A stretch of 64,000 nt of DNA from contig NZ_JAFBBQ010000001.1 in the NCBI RefSeq assembly GCF_016907255.1, positions 2,976,001 to 3,040,000 on the forward strand, read 5' to 3'. Of this stretch, positions 1-8,389 are shown one piece after another. The DNA is from Microbacterium keratanolyticum (lineage in GTDB: Bacteria; Actinomycetota; Actinomycetes; Actinomycetales; Microbacteriaceae). The position numbers and the translations under genes are program-made. The notes below the pieces were generated by a model. That model made no database searches. It was not told the origin of the DNA and was given only the letters and a program-made list of their open reading frames with translations. The number at the start of each line of letters is the position of its first letter. The stretch's first letter is position 1.

Positions 1-732
1 TATCTCCTGCAGGTCGGGGAGAAGGCGCTCCTGTGGATCCGTCTCGTCGCCCGCGGTCGCGCCGGGCACGGCAGCCGCCTGCACCCCGACAACGCGGTGA
101 CGCGGCTTTCCGAAGCCGTCGCGGCCATCGGTCGGACGCACTGGCCGGTGCGGCTGACCGACACGACGCGACAGCTTCTCGAGGGACTCAGCGCGCTTTC
201 CGGGCGTTCCGCGGAGGATCCGGATGCCCTGGCTTCCGCCGCGGGGCCCGCGGAGGCCTTCCTTCGCTCCAGCTTCCGCACCACGACGAACCCGACAGCT
301 CTGACGGCCGGGTACAAGCACAACGTGATCCCCGAGCGCGCCGAGGCGCTCATCGACGTTCGCGTGCTGCCCGGCACAGAGGATGCCGTTCTCGCTCAGC
401 TGCAGGAGATCGTCGGCGACGACATCGAAATCGAGATCGTCGTGCGCGACATCGGCATGGAGACTCCCTTCACAGGCCCTCTGGTCGACGCCATGGTGGC
501 GGCCCTCGACCGCCATGACCCCGGAACCCCGGTCATTCCCTACCTGCTGGGTGCGGGAACCGACAACAAGGCGCTCTCTGCCATCGGCATCACCGGCTAC
601 GGCTTCGCACCCCTGCGACTGCCGGCGGAACTCGACTTCACCGGGATGTTCCACGGTGTCGACGAGCGGGTTCCCGTAGACTCTCTCGTCTTCGGACAGC
701 GGGTGCTGGCCGACCTGTTCCGCACCTACTGA
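1..732 (+). CDS. M20-family metallopeptidase, 5'-truncated by window edge
   Basis: The reading frame is open from base 1, so the start lies outside the window; 243 residues are visible. The visible part opens close to a GHGSRLH motif, which matches the junction between the catalytic and lid domains of M20/M25/M40 peptidases. The lid domain follows, and the C-terminal FHGVDERV motif supplies the last zinc-binding His (visible residue 218). The family hydrolyses dipeptides, acyl-amino acids or related amides with two zinc ions in the cytoplasm. The substrate cannot be told from this part. It ends 45 bp before uppP on the same strand. Confidence 0.85.
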   Translation, partial: YLLQVGEKALLWIRLVARGRAGHGSRLHPDNAVTRLSEAVAAIGRTHWPVRLTDTTRQLLEGLSALSGRSAEDPDALASAAGPAEAFLRSSFRTTTNPTALTAGYKHNVIPERAEALIDVRVLPGTEDAVLAQLQEIVGDDIEIEIVVRDIGMETPFTGPLVDAMVAALDRHDPGTPVIPYLLGAGTDNKALSAIGITGYGFAPLRLPAELDFTGMFHGVDERVPVDSLVFGQRVLADLFRTY

Positions 733-777
733 TCACGAGTTCTCTCTCGATCCCCTCGACAGAAGGTTTCTTCACGC

Positions 778-1602
778 ATGCACCTGTTCGAAGCGCTCCT
801 CCTCGGCATTGTGCAGGGGCTCACCGAGTTCCTGCCGATCTCGTCCAGCGCACATCTGCGCATCCTGGGGACCTTCCTGCCGTCCGCCACAGACCCGGGC
901 GCGGCTTTCACTGCGATCACGCAGATCGGCACCGAAGCCGCCGTCGTCGTGTTCTTCTGGCGCGACATCGTCCGCATCGTGAAGCACTGGTCTCTGTCGC
1001 TGGTCGGGAAGATCCCGCGCAATGACGCGGACGCGCGCATGGGGTGGCTGATCATCATCGGCAGCATCCCGATCGTCGTGCTCGGGTTGCTCTTCCAGGA
1101 CCAGATCGAGACGGTCTTCCGATCGATGTGGGTCGTTGCGACGATGCTGATCGTGTTCGGCATCCTGCTGGGAATCGCTGACTACGTCGGCGCCAAGCGT
1201 CGCTCACTGAACCAGCTCACGGTTCCGCATGGCATCGCCTTCGGTTTTGCGCAGGCGCTTGCGCTGGTGCCCGGGGTCTCCCGCTCCGGCGGGACGATCA
1301 CGATGGGGCTGTTCCTCGGGTACGAGCGCGCCGCGGCGGCTCGCTACGCCTTCCTGCTCGCGATCCCCGCCGTGTTCGGCTCCGGCTTCTACCAGCTCTT
1401 CAAGAGCCTCGACGAGACGCCCGTGTTCAGCGCCGGGGAGACGCTCGCTGCGACCGGCATCGCCTTCGTGGTCGCGCTCGGCGTGATCGCGTTCTTCATG
1501 AACTGGATCTCCAAGCGCAGCTTCCTGCCGTTCGTCATCTACCGGGTGCTGCTCGGTGGCGTACTGCTGGTGCTTCTCGCGACAGGAGCCATCGCGCCGT
1601 AA
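778..1602 (+). CDS. uppP: Undecaprenyl-diphosphatase UppP (BacA type)
   Basis: This integral membrane enzyme removes a phosphate from undecaprenyl pyrophosphate, recycling the lipid carrier for peptidoglycan and wall polymers; extra copies give bacitracin resistance. The 274 residues match the family length. Both signature motifs are present: [15 protein letters not shown] at residues 13-27, with catalytic Glu17, and PGVSRSGGT near residue 165. Hydrophobic segments fill the rest. The ATG at 778 begins the conserved [10 protein letters not shown] segment. A strong hairpin follows the stop. Confidence 0.95.
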   Translation: MHLFEALLLGIVQGLTEFLPISSSAHLRILGTFLPSATDPGAAFTAITQIGTEAAVVVFFWRDIVRIVKHWSLSLVGKIPRNDADARMGWLIIIGSIPIVVLGLLFQDQIETVFRSMWVVATMLIVFGILLGIADYVGAKRRSLNQLTVPHGIAFGFAQALALVPGVSRSGGTITMGLFLGYERAAAARYAFLLAIPAVFGSGFYQLFKSLDETPVFSAGETLAATGIAFVVALGVIAFFMNWISKRSFLPFVIYRVLLGGVLLVLLATGAIAP

Positions 1603-1620
1603 CCGACGCACGTACGACAC

Positions 1621-1662
1621 GCAGAAGTGCCTCCGACGAAGTCTCGTAGGAGGCACTTCTGC
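1621..1662. terminator. Bidirectional hairpin terminator between uppP and PAC2 gene
   Basis: A perfect 14-bp inverted repeat (GCAGAAGTGCCTCC, 1621-1634, against 1649-1662) is followed, after one mismatch, by a 4-bp inner stem (ACGA/TCGT). It lies between two convergent genes, ends 2 bp before the PAC2 stop codon, and can serve both. No long T-run is seen on either side. Confidence 0.8.
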
Positions 1663-1663
1663 G

Positions 1664-2515
1664 TCACCGCCGCTTGTCGGGGCCTGGACCCTCACCGCCC
1701 CGGCGCAGATAGCGTTCAAATGCCTGCGCGATCGCGTCGCCCGAGGCATCCGGAGAATCCCAGGTGTCGCGCGTCTGCTCGAGCTGGCGGATGTAGTCCG
1801 CCATGTCTTCGTCCTCGGCCGCCGCGGCATCGATGGATGCCTCCCAGGTGGCAGCATCGGTACGGAGGGTGCCACGAGGAACATCGACACCGGTGACTTC
1901 GTGCAGGCGGTCGAGCAACGCGAGCGTCGCCTTGGGGGAGGGCGTCGCGGATGCCACGTAGTGCGGCACGCTCGCCCAGAGACTCGCCGAAGGGATGCCG
2001 CCCTGCTCCGCGGAGTGCTCGAGAACGCTCAGAATCCCCACCGGTCCTTCGTAGAGCGAACGCTCCAGGGACAGCGCCTCGCGGACCTCTTCGTTCGTGC
2101 TGGCGGAGAAGACGGAGATAGGCCGGGTATGCGGGACGTCCGAGAGCATCGCACCGAGCGTCACGAAGCCCGTCACGTCGTCGCGCAGACAGATGTCGAT
2201 GAACTCCGCGGAGAAGGCCTGCCAGGCGCGGGCCGGTTCGACGCCCGTCAGCAGCCAGAGCTCGGTGCCAGGACCGGGCTCTGCCGGACGCCAGAGCGAT
2301 GCGCCGGGCCACTTGAGCTCACGAGACCCGCTGGACGCGAACCCGATCGACGGACGGGTGTACTGGTAGTCGTAGTACAGCTCGGGATCGATCGTGTGCA
2401 CGAGCTCGTACTCGACGCTCTCACGCAGCATCGTCACGGCCGCCGTTGCGGCCTCGCCCGCATCGTTCCAGCCATCGAAGGCGGCGACGACGATCCGGGA
2501 TCCGAGAGCGTGCAC
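1664..2515 (-). CDS. PAC2 family protein
   Basis: This 283-residue protein has the PAC2-family N-terminus (VVAAFDGWNDAGEAA near residues 9-23). The family is related to proteasome-assembly chaperones and is common in actinobacteria, where its role is unclear; database names such as proteasome assembly chaperone are by homology only. The start is a GTG at 2515 preceded by a GGAAGGA ribosome-binding site. The C-terminus is charged and probably disordered. It is transcribed convergently to uppP. Confidence 0.85.
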   Translation of the reverse strand: MHALGSRIVVAAFDGWNDAGEAATAAVTMLRESVEYELVHTIDPELYYDYQYTRPSIGFASSGSRELKWPGASLWRPAEPGPGTELWLLTGVEPARAWQAFSAEFIDICLRDDVTGFVTLGAMLSDVPHTRPISVFSASTNEEVREALSLERSLYEGPVGILSVLEHSAEQGGIPSASLWASVPHYVASATPSPKATLALLDRLHEVTGVDVPRGTLRTDAATWEASIDAAAAEDEDMADYIRQLEQTRDTWDSPDASGDAIAQAFERYLRRGGEGPGPDKRR

Positions 2516-2603
2516 GTGAGTCCTTCCCTGACGACGGTTGCGTCATTGGATCATCCCAGGCTAGCCGCCAGCGCTCGCATGCGGGCCTGCGTCTGGCCAC
2601 GGC

Positions 2604-2609
2604 TACGAT
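2604..2609 (+). promoter_or_regulatory. -10 box of a leaderless HAD-gene transcript
   Basis: TACGAT stands 6 nt before the GTG at 2616, which would put the transcription start at or next to the start codon. This supports GTG 2616 rather than the ATG three codons later. No ribosome-binding site is seen. Confidence 0.5.
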
Positions 2610-2615
2610 GGTGAA

Positions 2616-3320
2616 GTGATTGAGATGCCGCGCGCGGTCCTGTGGGACATGGATGGAACCGTCGTCGACACCGAGCCCTACTGGATGGCCGCCGAGACGA
2701 CGTTGATCGAATCCTTCGGAGGCACCTGGTCGCACGAACAGGCCATGCAGCTCGTCGGAAACGGCCTGGAAGACAGTGCTCGTCTTCTGCAGGCCGCGGG
2801 CGTGCGGATGGGCGTCACAGAGATCGTGGACCACCTGACTGACGAAGTCCGCCGGATGCTCACCACACGCGGTGTGCCGTTCCGCCCGGGTGCGCAGGAG
2901 ATGCTTCGCGCGCTCCGCGCAGCGCAGATCCCCACCGCTCTCGTCACGATGTCGCTGCGCCGCATGGCCGTCGACATCGTCGCGCTCATGGACTTCACGG
3001 CGTTCGACCTGATCGTCGGCGGAGATGAGGTCGAACGGCCGAAGCCCTTCCCGGATCCCTATCTGCAGGCCGCACGCACGCTGGGGGTCGACATCGTCGA
3101 CACCGTTGCGCTCGAGGACTCGCCGACGGGCGTGCGCTCGGCATCCGCCTCCGGTGCCGTGACCATCGGCGTCCCGCATATCGTCGCCCTCGACGGCTTC
3201 GGTGCGGATGTCCTCTGGCCGAGCCTTGCCGGTCGCACGGTCGAAGACATCGCCTCAGAATTCACCGCGCACCGCCGCGCGGCATCCCTCGCCCCCTCTA
3301 CGACAGGAGACCTCGCGTGA
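2616..3320 (+). CDS. HAD family hydrolase, beta-phosphoglucomutase-like
   Basis: This 234-residue haloacid-dehalogenase phosphatase has motif I DMDGT (Asp11 and Asp13), the helical cap, the Lys of RPKPFPDPY and motif IV LEDSPTG. The variant with these motifs acts on small phosphorylated sugars or metabolites in the cytosol; the substrate is not determined. The GTG start is chosen because a -10 box lies 6 nt upstream; ATG 2625 is the alternative. Its stop overlaps the GTG start of trmI, so the two are co-transcribed. Confidence 0.9.
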   Translation: MIEMPRAVLWDMDGTVVDTEPYWMAAETTLIESFGGTWSHEQAMQLVGNGLEDSARLLQAAGVRMGVTEIVDHLTDEVRRMLTTRGVPFRPGAQEMLRALRAAQIPTALVTMSLRRMAVDIVALMDFTAFDLIVGGDEVERPKPFPDPYLQAARTLGVDIVDTVALEDSPTGVRSASASGAVTIGVPHIVALDGFGADVLWPSLAGRTVEDIASEFTAHRRAASLAPSTTGDLA

Positions 3321-4336
3321 CCGACCAGCGCCCCAGCGGCCCCTTCCGTGAAGGTGACCGCGTCCAGCTGACCGGCCCCAAGGGCAAGCTGCACACGATC
3401 ACCCTGCGCGAGGACGGCGAACTCCACACGCATCATGGAGTGCTCTTTCACCGTGACCTGATCGGCCAGCCCGACGGATCCGTCGTCGCCAACAGCAGCG
3501 GCCACGAGTACCTGGCGCTGCGTCCGCTGCTGCGCGACTTCGTCATGTCGATGCCGCGTGGCGCGGCGATCGTCTACCCGAAGGATGCCGCCCAGATCGT
3601 CACGCAGGCCGACATCTTCCCGGGTGCTGTGGTCGCGGAGGCTGGCGTCGGCTCCGGCGCCCTGTCGCTGTCGCTCCTGCGTGCGATCGGCACGAACGGG
3701 CGCCTCGTGTCCTTCGAGCGTCGCGAGGACTTCGCGGAGGTCGCACAGGCGAACGTGGAGACGTTCATGGGCGGTCTGCCCGACACCTGGAGTGTCGTGG
3801 TCGGCGATCTCGCCGATGAGCTGCCCCGGCAGTTCGAGGACGGCACGGTCGACCGCGTCGTCCTGGACATGCTCGCTCCCTGGGAGTGCATGGACATGGT
3901 CGCCGACGCTCTCACCCCCGGCGGTGTGGTGCTGTGCTACGTCGCCACCGCGACACAGCTCTCACGCGTCGCCGAGTACATCCGCGGCACGGGACTCTTC
4001 ACGGAGCCGCTGGCATCCGAGACGATGGTGCGCGGTTGGCACGTCGAGGGCCTCGCGGTTCGCCCCGATCATCGGATGGTCGCGCACACGGGCTTCCTGA
4101 TCACCGCCCGCCGCCTGGCGCCGGGCGCGGTGCCGCCCGAGGTCAAGCGACGCGCCTCGAAGTCGAGCTACGGCGACGACGATGTCGAGAAGTGGACTCC
4201 CGGGGCCGTGGGCGACCGTGAGATCACCGACAAGAACCTCCGCAAGCGCGTGCGCGACGCCCAGAAAGCGGCAGACGGCGCACGTGTCGCCGCCTCCGCG
4301 CGGGGTGGCGCGGACGACATCAGCACAGACGAATAG
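3317..4336 (+). CDS. trmI: tRNA (adenine-58-N1)-methyltransferase TrmI
   Basis: This SAM-dependent enzyme methylates A58 in the T-loop of tRNAs and works as a tetramer. The 339-residue product has a small N-terminal beta domain and a Rossmann methyltransferase domain with AEAGVGSGALSL as the SAM-binding loop and LDMLAPW as motif IV. A Lys/Arg-rich tail of about 60 residues follows and may contact RNA. The GTG start overlaps the upstream stop. In many actinobacteria trmI sits beside the Pup-proteasome genes; here it is followed directly by an FKBP gene and pafBC. Confidence 0.93.
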   Translation: MTDQRPSGPFREGDRVQLTGPKGKLHTITLREDGELHTHHGVLFHRDLIGQPDGSVVANSSGHEYLALRPLLRDFVMSMPRGAAIVYPKDAAQIVTQADIFPGAVVAEAGVGSGALSLSLLRAIGTNGRLVSFERREDFAEVAQANVETFMGGLPDTWSVVVGDLADELPRQFEDGTVDRVVLDMLAPWECMDMVADALTPGGVVLCYVATATQLSRVAEYIRGTGLFTEPLASETMVRGWHVEGLAVRPDHRMVAHTGFLITARRLAPGAVPPEVKRRASKSSYGDDDVEKWTPGAVGDREITDKNLRKRVRDAQKAADGARVAASARGGADDISTDE

Positions 4337-4339
4337 ACT
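4334..4339 (+). promoter_or_regulatory. -10 box of a leaderless FKBP-gene transcript
   Basis: TAGACT ends 6 nt before the GTG at 4346 and overlaps the trmI stop codon. The spacing fits transcription starting at the start codon. The FKBP gene may thus have its own promoter besides read-through from trmI. Confidence 0.5.
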
Positions 4340-4345
4340 GACGGG

Positions 4346-5311
4346 GTGCGTAAGACTTCTGCCGCCCTGATCACTGTCAGCCTCACCGCCCTCGCCCTCA
4401 CCGGGTGCACGGCGGCACCGTCGTTCGAAGGGGCATCCTGCGAACGTGCGACCGACAGCCATGTCGCGTCGCTGGCGACCGTGACCGGGGATCTCGGCAC
4501 CGAGCCGAAGGTGACGCTGCCGACGCCCGTGCGCATCAATGAGTCGAGTGTGAGCGACCTGATCGTCGGCGAGGGCCGCGCGATCACGACGTCTGACCAG
4601 CTCGTCGCCCTCGATGTCGCACTGTACGCCGGTGATTCCGGTGAGCTCATCGTGGCTACGGAGTTCAACGGAGACCTGTCGCGCCTGTCGAACATCGACT
4701 CCTGGGCGCAGCAGATCCCGGGAATCGCGACGGCACTCGAGTGCGCGACCGAGGGGTCGCGCATCATTACCGGGATCTCCCCGGAGGACTTCGGTGCCGA
4801 AGCATCCGCCGGATTCAACCTGGGCAAAGATGAATCCGTCGTCGCGGTCATCGACGTCCTGAAGGTGTACCTGCCGCACGCCGAGGGCTCGCTGGAGTTC
4901 AACGGCGCGCTGGGCCTTCCGACGGTGGTCCGGGCTCCCGATGGTCGCCCCGGCATCATCGTTCCGGATGCCGATGCACCGGAGGAGCTCGTCGTGCAGA
5001 CGCTCATCAAGGGTGACGGCCCTGTCGTCACCGGCGACGAGCCGCTGCGCGTGCACTACACCGGTGTGACCTGGGAAGGCCGCGAGGTCTTCGACAGCTC
5101 ATGGGACAGCAACGCCAAGCAGTTCGATCTGACCAGCGTCATCCCCGGTTTCGCCGAGGGGCTCAAGCGTCAGACGGTCGGGTCGCAGGTGCTGATCGTG
5201 ATCCCGCCGGCGCTCGGCTACGGTGAGCAGGAGCAGGCGGGCATCCCCGCGAACTCCACCCTGGTGTTCGTCGTCGACATCCTCGGCACAGATTCTCCCG
5301 CAGGGCAGTAG
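4346..5311 (+). CDS. FKBP-type peptidyl-prolyl isomerase lipoprotein
   Basis: This 321-residue protein should act outside the membrane as a proline-isomerising folding catalyst. The N-terminus is a lipoprotein signal with lipobox LTGC (Cys21). Two FKBP-like domains follow: a degenerate one at about 75-180, and a classical one at about 220-316 with VHYTG, VIPGFAEGL and IPPALGYG motifs, so the second is likely the active one. GTG is the start, just after a -10 box. The stop overlaps the start of pafB by one base. Confidence 0.92.
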   Translation: MRKTSAALITVSLTALALTGCTAAPSFEGASCERATDSHVASLATVTGDLGTEPKVTLPTPVRINESSVSDLIVGEGRAITTSDQLVALDVALYAGDSGELIVATEFNGDLSRLSNIDSWAQQIPGIATALECATEGSRIITGISPEDFGAEASAGFNLGKDESVVAVIDVLKVYLPHAEGSLEFNGALGLPTVVRAPDGRPGIIVPDADAPEELVVQTLIKGDGPVVTGDEPLRVHYTGVTWEGREVFDSSWDSNAKQFDLTSVIPGFAEGLKRQTVGSQVLIVIPPALGYGEQEQAGIPANSTLVFVVDILGTDSPAGQ

Positions 5312-6300
5312 TGGCTGAGCGGATCCCGGCGGAGGAGCGCCTCACGAACCTCGTGGTGGCGCTGATGGCCACGGAGATCGGCCTCACCAAGCAGCAGATC
5401 GTCGACAGCGTCTCCGGTTATCGTCAGCGATTGGAAGCGGGCGTGAGCTCGGTCGCGCTCGACAAGATGTTCGAACGCGACAAAGACGAGCTGCGCGCGC
5501 TTGGCATGCCGATCGAGACGATCGGCGAGTTCGCAGACCCGAACGACCTTCGCGAGGCGCGCTACCGCATTCCGAAGTCCGAGTACGATCTGCCGCTCGA
5601 CATCGAGTTCACGCCCGCTGAGCTTGCTGTCCTGCGCCTTGCGGGAAGCGTGTGGAGCGAGGGCTCGATGTCTGACGACGCGCGGGCCGGTGTGCGCAAG
5701 ATCCGCGCACTCGGCATCGACGTCGACGAGCCGATCATCGGCTTCGCACCCCGTATCGCCGCACGCGAGTCGGCCTTCGCGCCGCTGCAGCACGCTCTCG
5801 ACCGCAGTGTGGAGGTCGAGTTCGACTATCTCAAGCCGGGGGAGGATGCTCCGCGCGCACGACGGGTGCTGCCGCTGGCCCTCCTCGAGTTCGAGGCGCG
5901 CTGGCACCTTTTCGGCCGTGATCTCAACGCCGATGCGGAGCGCACCTACCTGCTCACCCGCATCGTCGGAGATGTGAAGGTCACGTCGCGGGTGCATTCC
6001 TCCGCTGCCCAGGAGGGTGCCGGCGATCGCGCACGTGCGGGCCTGGAAGCGGTCGCCGCGGCACACTCGGCGCTGCTGGAGACGACGCCGGGCACCGAGG
6101 CGGACCTCCGTCTCGCCCGCCGGGCAACCCCCGCGACGCAGGGGGTTCGCGTGCCGTACGTCGATCTGCACGTCTTCGCGGATGAGCTCGCCTCCTACGG
6201 TCCCGAGGTCCGCGTCGTCGAACCGACTGAGCTGCGCGACGCCGTCATCAGCCGGCTGCGTGATGTTGTCGCCGCCCACACAGAGGGTGGGGAACGATGA
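5311..6300 (+). CDS. pafB: WYL-domain transcription regulator PafB
   Basis: PafB and PafC form a transcription activator of the LexA/RecA-independent DNA damage response known from mycobacteria. The 329 residues hold an N-terminal winged helix domain (about 10-90), a central WYL domain (about 145-230) and a C-terminal WCX-type extension. The GTG start overlaps the FKBP stop, and the stop overlaps the pafC start (ATGA), so both are translated together. In proteasome-bearing relatives pafBC lie next to pafA. No pafA, pup, dop or proteasome gene is seen here. Confidence 0.88.
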   Translation: MAERIPAEERLTNLVVALMATEIGLTKQQIVDSVSGYRQRLEAGVSSVALDKMFERDKDELRALGMPIETIGEFADPNDLREARYRIPKSEYDLPLDIEFTPAELAVLRLAGSVWSEGSMSDDARAGVRKIRALGIDVDEPIIGFAPRIAARESAFAPLQHALDRSVEVEFDYLKPGEDAPRARRVLPLALLEFEARWHLFGRDLNADAERTYLLTRIVGDVKVTSRVHSSAAQEGAGDRARAGLEAVAAAHSALLETTPGTEADLRLARRATPATQGVRVPYVDLHVFADELASYGPEVRVVEPTELRDAVISRLRDVVAAHTEGGER

Positions 6301-7268
6301 GCGCACGCAAACCCTTGCTCACCGCCGACCGTGTCCGCGCGTATCTGACGCTGGTCCCGTATCTGCTGGAACGCGGAGAGGTCTCCCTCGTTGAGGCCGC
6401 CGCGGACTTCGAGATCTCCGTCGATGAGATGCGTCGCATGGTGCAGAAGCTCACGGTGATCGGGCTTCCCGGGGACGCCGGCTACTGGCAGCCGCCGCAG
6501 GAGCTCTTCGACATCAACTGGGACCTGCTGGAAGAGCAGGGGATCATCGAGATCACGAACGACGTCGGACTTCGCCGCGCTCCGCGGCTCACCTCCCGGG
6601 AAGCGGCAGCGCTGCTCGCGGGACTTCAGCTCACCGCGTCACTGCCCACCGTCGCCGACTCAGAGCTGGTGTCCGGTCTCATCGCGAAGCTCTCTCGCGG
6701 TGCCGGCGCCCGCCCGTCTGAAGTGATCGTCGCCCCGGGGCCTGTCGACGACGTGCGCACTCTCGTCTCGCAGGCGCTGAACGCGCAACGTGCGATCTCC
6801 TTCACCTACCGTGCTCCGGACGCGCCGCCGACGACGCGCACGGTCGATCCCGTGAAGGTCCTGATCTCGGATGGCCAGTGGTACCTGCAGGGGTGGTGCC
6901 ATCTGCGCCGTGCGATGCGCACGTTCCACCTCGACCGTGTCAGCGAGGTGACGATGACGGATATCCCCATCGCTCACGCGGGCGATCCTGTGCCGGATCT
7001 GTTCGCGACGGCGGCGGATGACGACGAGGCGACGTTGCGAATGCCCGCGCCCCTCGCTCCGCTGCTGGGTGAGTTCCTGGATCAGGCGGAGGTCGAGGTC
7101 CACGAGGGGATGCTGACGGCGCACGTCCGGGTGGGGGACCCGGCGCGACTGCGACGGCTCGCCGCCCGTTTCGGGGGTCAGCTCGAGGTGCGCACGCCGC
7201 GTGCTGCGCGGGTGGCGGCCCGAGAGTGGGCTCTCGCCGGACTCGCGCTCTACGGCGAACACGAATGA
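6297..7268 (+). CDS. pafC: WYL-domain transcription regulator PafC
   Basis: This is the 323-residue partner of PafB with the same layout: a winged helix (about 10-75), a WYL domain (about 160-235, containing the WYLQGWCHLR segment) and a C-terminal domain of about 80 residues. It is translationally coupled to pafB through ATGA. Family knowledge places the heterodimer as an activator of recA and other repair genes. The gene is followed after 45 bp by tatA, with its own ribosome-binding site. Confidence 0.88.
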   Translation: MSARKPLLTADRVRAYLTLVPYLLERGEVSLVEAAADFEISVDEMRRMVQKLTVIGLPGDAGYWQPPQELFDINWDLLEEQGIIEITNDVGLRRAPRLTSREAAALLAGLQLTASLPTVADSELVSGLIAKLSRGAGARPSEVIVAPGPVDDVRTLVSQALNAQRAISFTYRAPDAPPTTRTVDPVKVLISDGQWYLQGWCHLRRAMRTFHLDRVSEVTMTDIPIAHAGDPVPDLFATAADDDEATLRMPAPLAPLLGEFLDQAEVEVHEGMLTAHVRVGDPARLRRLAARFGGQLEVRTPRAARVAAREWALAGLALYGEHE

Positions 7269-7313
7269 TCTGTCAGGTAGACTGACGTCGACTTCGATCT
7301 GAGGGAGAAAATC

Positions 7314-7571
7314 ATGTTCGCAGGCCTCAACGGATGGCACCTGGTCATTCTCCTTGCCGTCATCCTCCTGCTGTTCGGTGCAGCCAAGCTTCCCGCGCTC
7401 GCGAAGAGCATGGGCCAGTCGGCTCGCGTCTTCAAGGGTGAGATGAAGGCGATGAAGGAAGAGGACGCCGCCGCGCAGGCGAACGCCGCTCCCGCCGTCC
7501 CCGCAGAGACCACCGACGGGTCTACGGCACCCGGGCAGAACCCCGCACCTGGCACTGATCGCGCCAGCTGA
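7314..7571 (+). CDS. tatA: Sec-independent translocase subunit TatA
   Basis: TatA builds the pore for export of folded twin-arginine proteins. The 85-residue protein has the usual short N-terminus, one membrane helix (about residues 9-25, WHLVILLAVILLLFGAAKLP), the conserved FG hinge, an amphipathic helix (about 28-50) and a polar tail. The ATG at 7314 follows a GAGGGAG ribosome-binding site. A TAGACT element at 7277-7282 could be a -10 box. tatC follows after 5 bp. Confidence 0.95.
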   Translation: MFAGLNGWHLVILLAVILLLFGAAKLPALAKSMGQSARVFKGEMKAMKEEDAAAQANAAPAVPAETTDGSTAPGQNPAPGTDRAS

Positions 7572-7576
7572 CGAGA

Positions 7577-8389
7577 GTGACGGCGCTGGAGTCCGCGGCC
7601 GCGGAAGGCAAGAAGCCGCGGCGTGATCGCACGATGTCCCTGAAGGGGCATCTCGTAGAGTTCCGCAAGCGGCTCATGATCTCGGCCGCCGCGATCGTCG
7701 TCGCCATGATCGTGGCGTTCATCATCGCGGACCCCATCATCGCTTTTCTCGCGCATCCTGTTGAGCTCGTCAACGAGCGACGCGGCGATGACTTCGCTGC
7801 ACTGAACTTCTCCGGAGTGACGTCGGCCTTCGACTTCCGCATGCGGATCGCCTTCACACTGGGCATCTTCTTCGCTGCTCCTATCTGGCTGTGGCAGATC
7901 TGGGCGTTCATCATGCCCGGGCTGACACGCAAAGAGATCCGATACACGATCTCTTTCGTGGCCGCGGCGATCCCGCTGTTCTTCGCGGGCTGCTACGTGG
8001 CTTTGACGGTCATGCCTCACATCATCGAGCTCATGTGGGGCTTCACCCCCGAGGGTGGCGTGAACTTCTACGACGCTCCGACGTACTACGACTTCATCTT
8101 CAAGCTCATGCTCGTCGTCGGGATCTCCTTCGTGCTGCCGGTGTTCCTGGTCGCGCTCAACGTCGCGGGCATCATGTCAGGGCACACGATCCTCAAGGGA
8201 TGGCGGGTCGCCGTCCTCATCGCGACGATCTTCGCGGCACTCGCGACGCCCGCGGCCGATGTCATCAGCATGCTGCTGCTGGCCGGGATCCTCAGTGTGC
8301 TGTACGTTCTCGCAGCTCTGGTCTCGTTGCTCTTCGATCGCCGTAAACGCAAGCGCGCCGATCCCTTGCTGCCCGAGCCCAAGGCATGA
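7577..8389 (+). CDS. tatC: Sec-independent translocase subunit TatC
   Basis: TatC recognises twin-arginine signal peptides in the membrane. The 270 residues contain six membrane segments, the conserved N-terminal SLKGHLVEFRKRL region and the first extracellular loop. The start is GTG at 7577, giving an N-terminal extension of about 20 residues before the conserved part; an ATG at 7634 is a shorter alternative. The stop overlaps the helY start as ATGA. No tatB is seen in the window. Confidence 0.94.
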   Translation: MTALESAAAEGKKPRRDRTMSLKGHLVEFRKRLMISAAAIVVAMIVAFIIADPIIAFLAHPVELVNERRGDDFAALNFSGVTSAFDFRMRIAFTLGIFFAAPIWLWQIWAFIMPGLTRKEIRYTISFVAAAIPLFFAGCYVALTVMPHIIELMWGFTPEGGVNFYDAPTYYDFIFKLMLVVGISFVLPVFLVALNVAGIMSGHTILKGWRVAVLIATIFAALATPAADVISMLLLAGILSVLYVLAALVSLLFDRRKRKRADPLLPEPKA

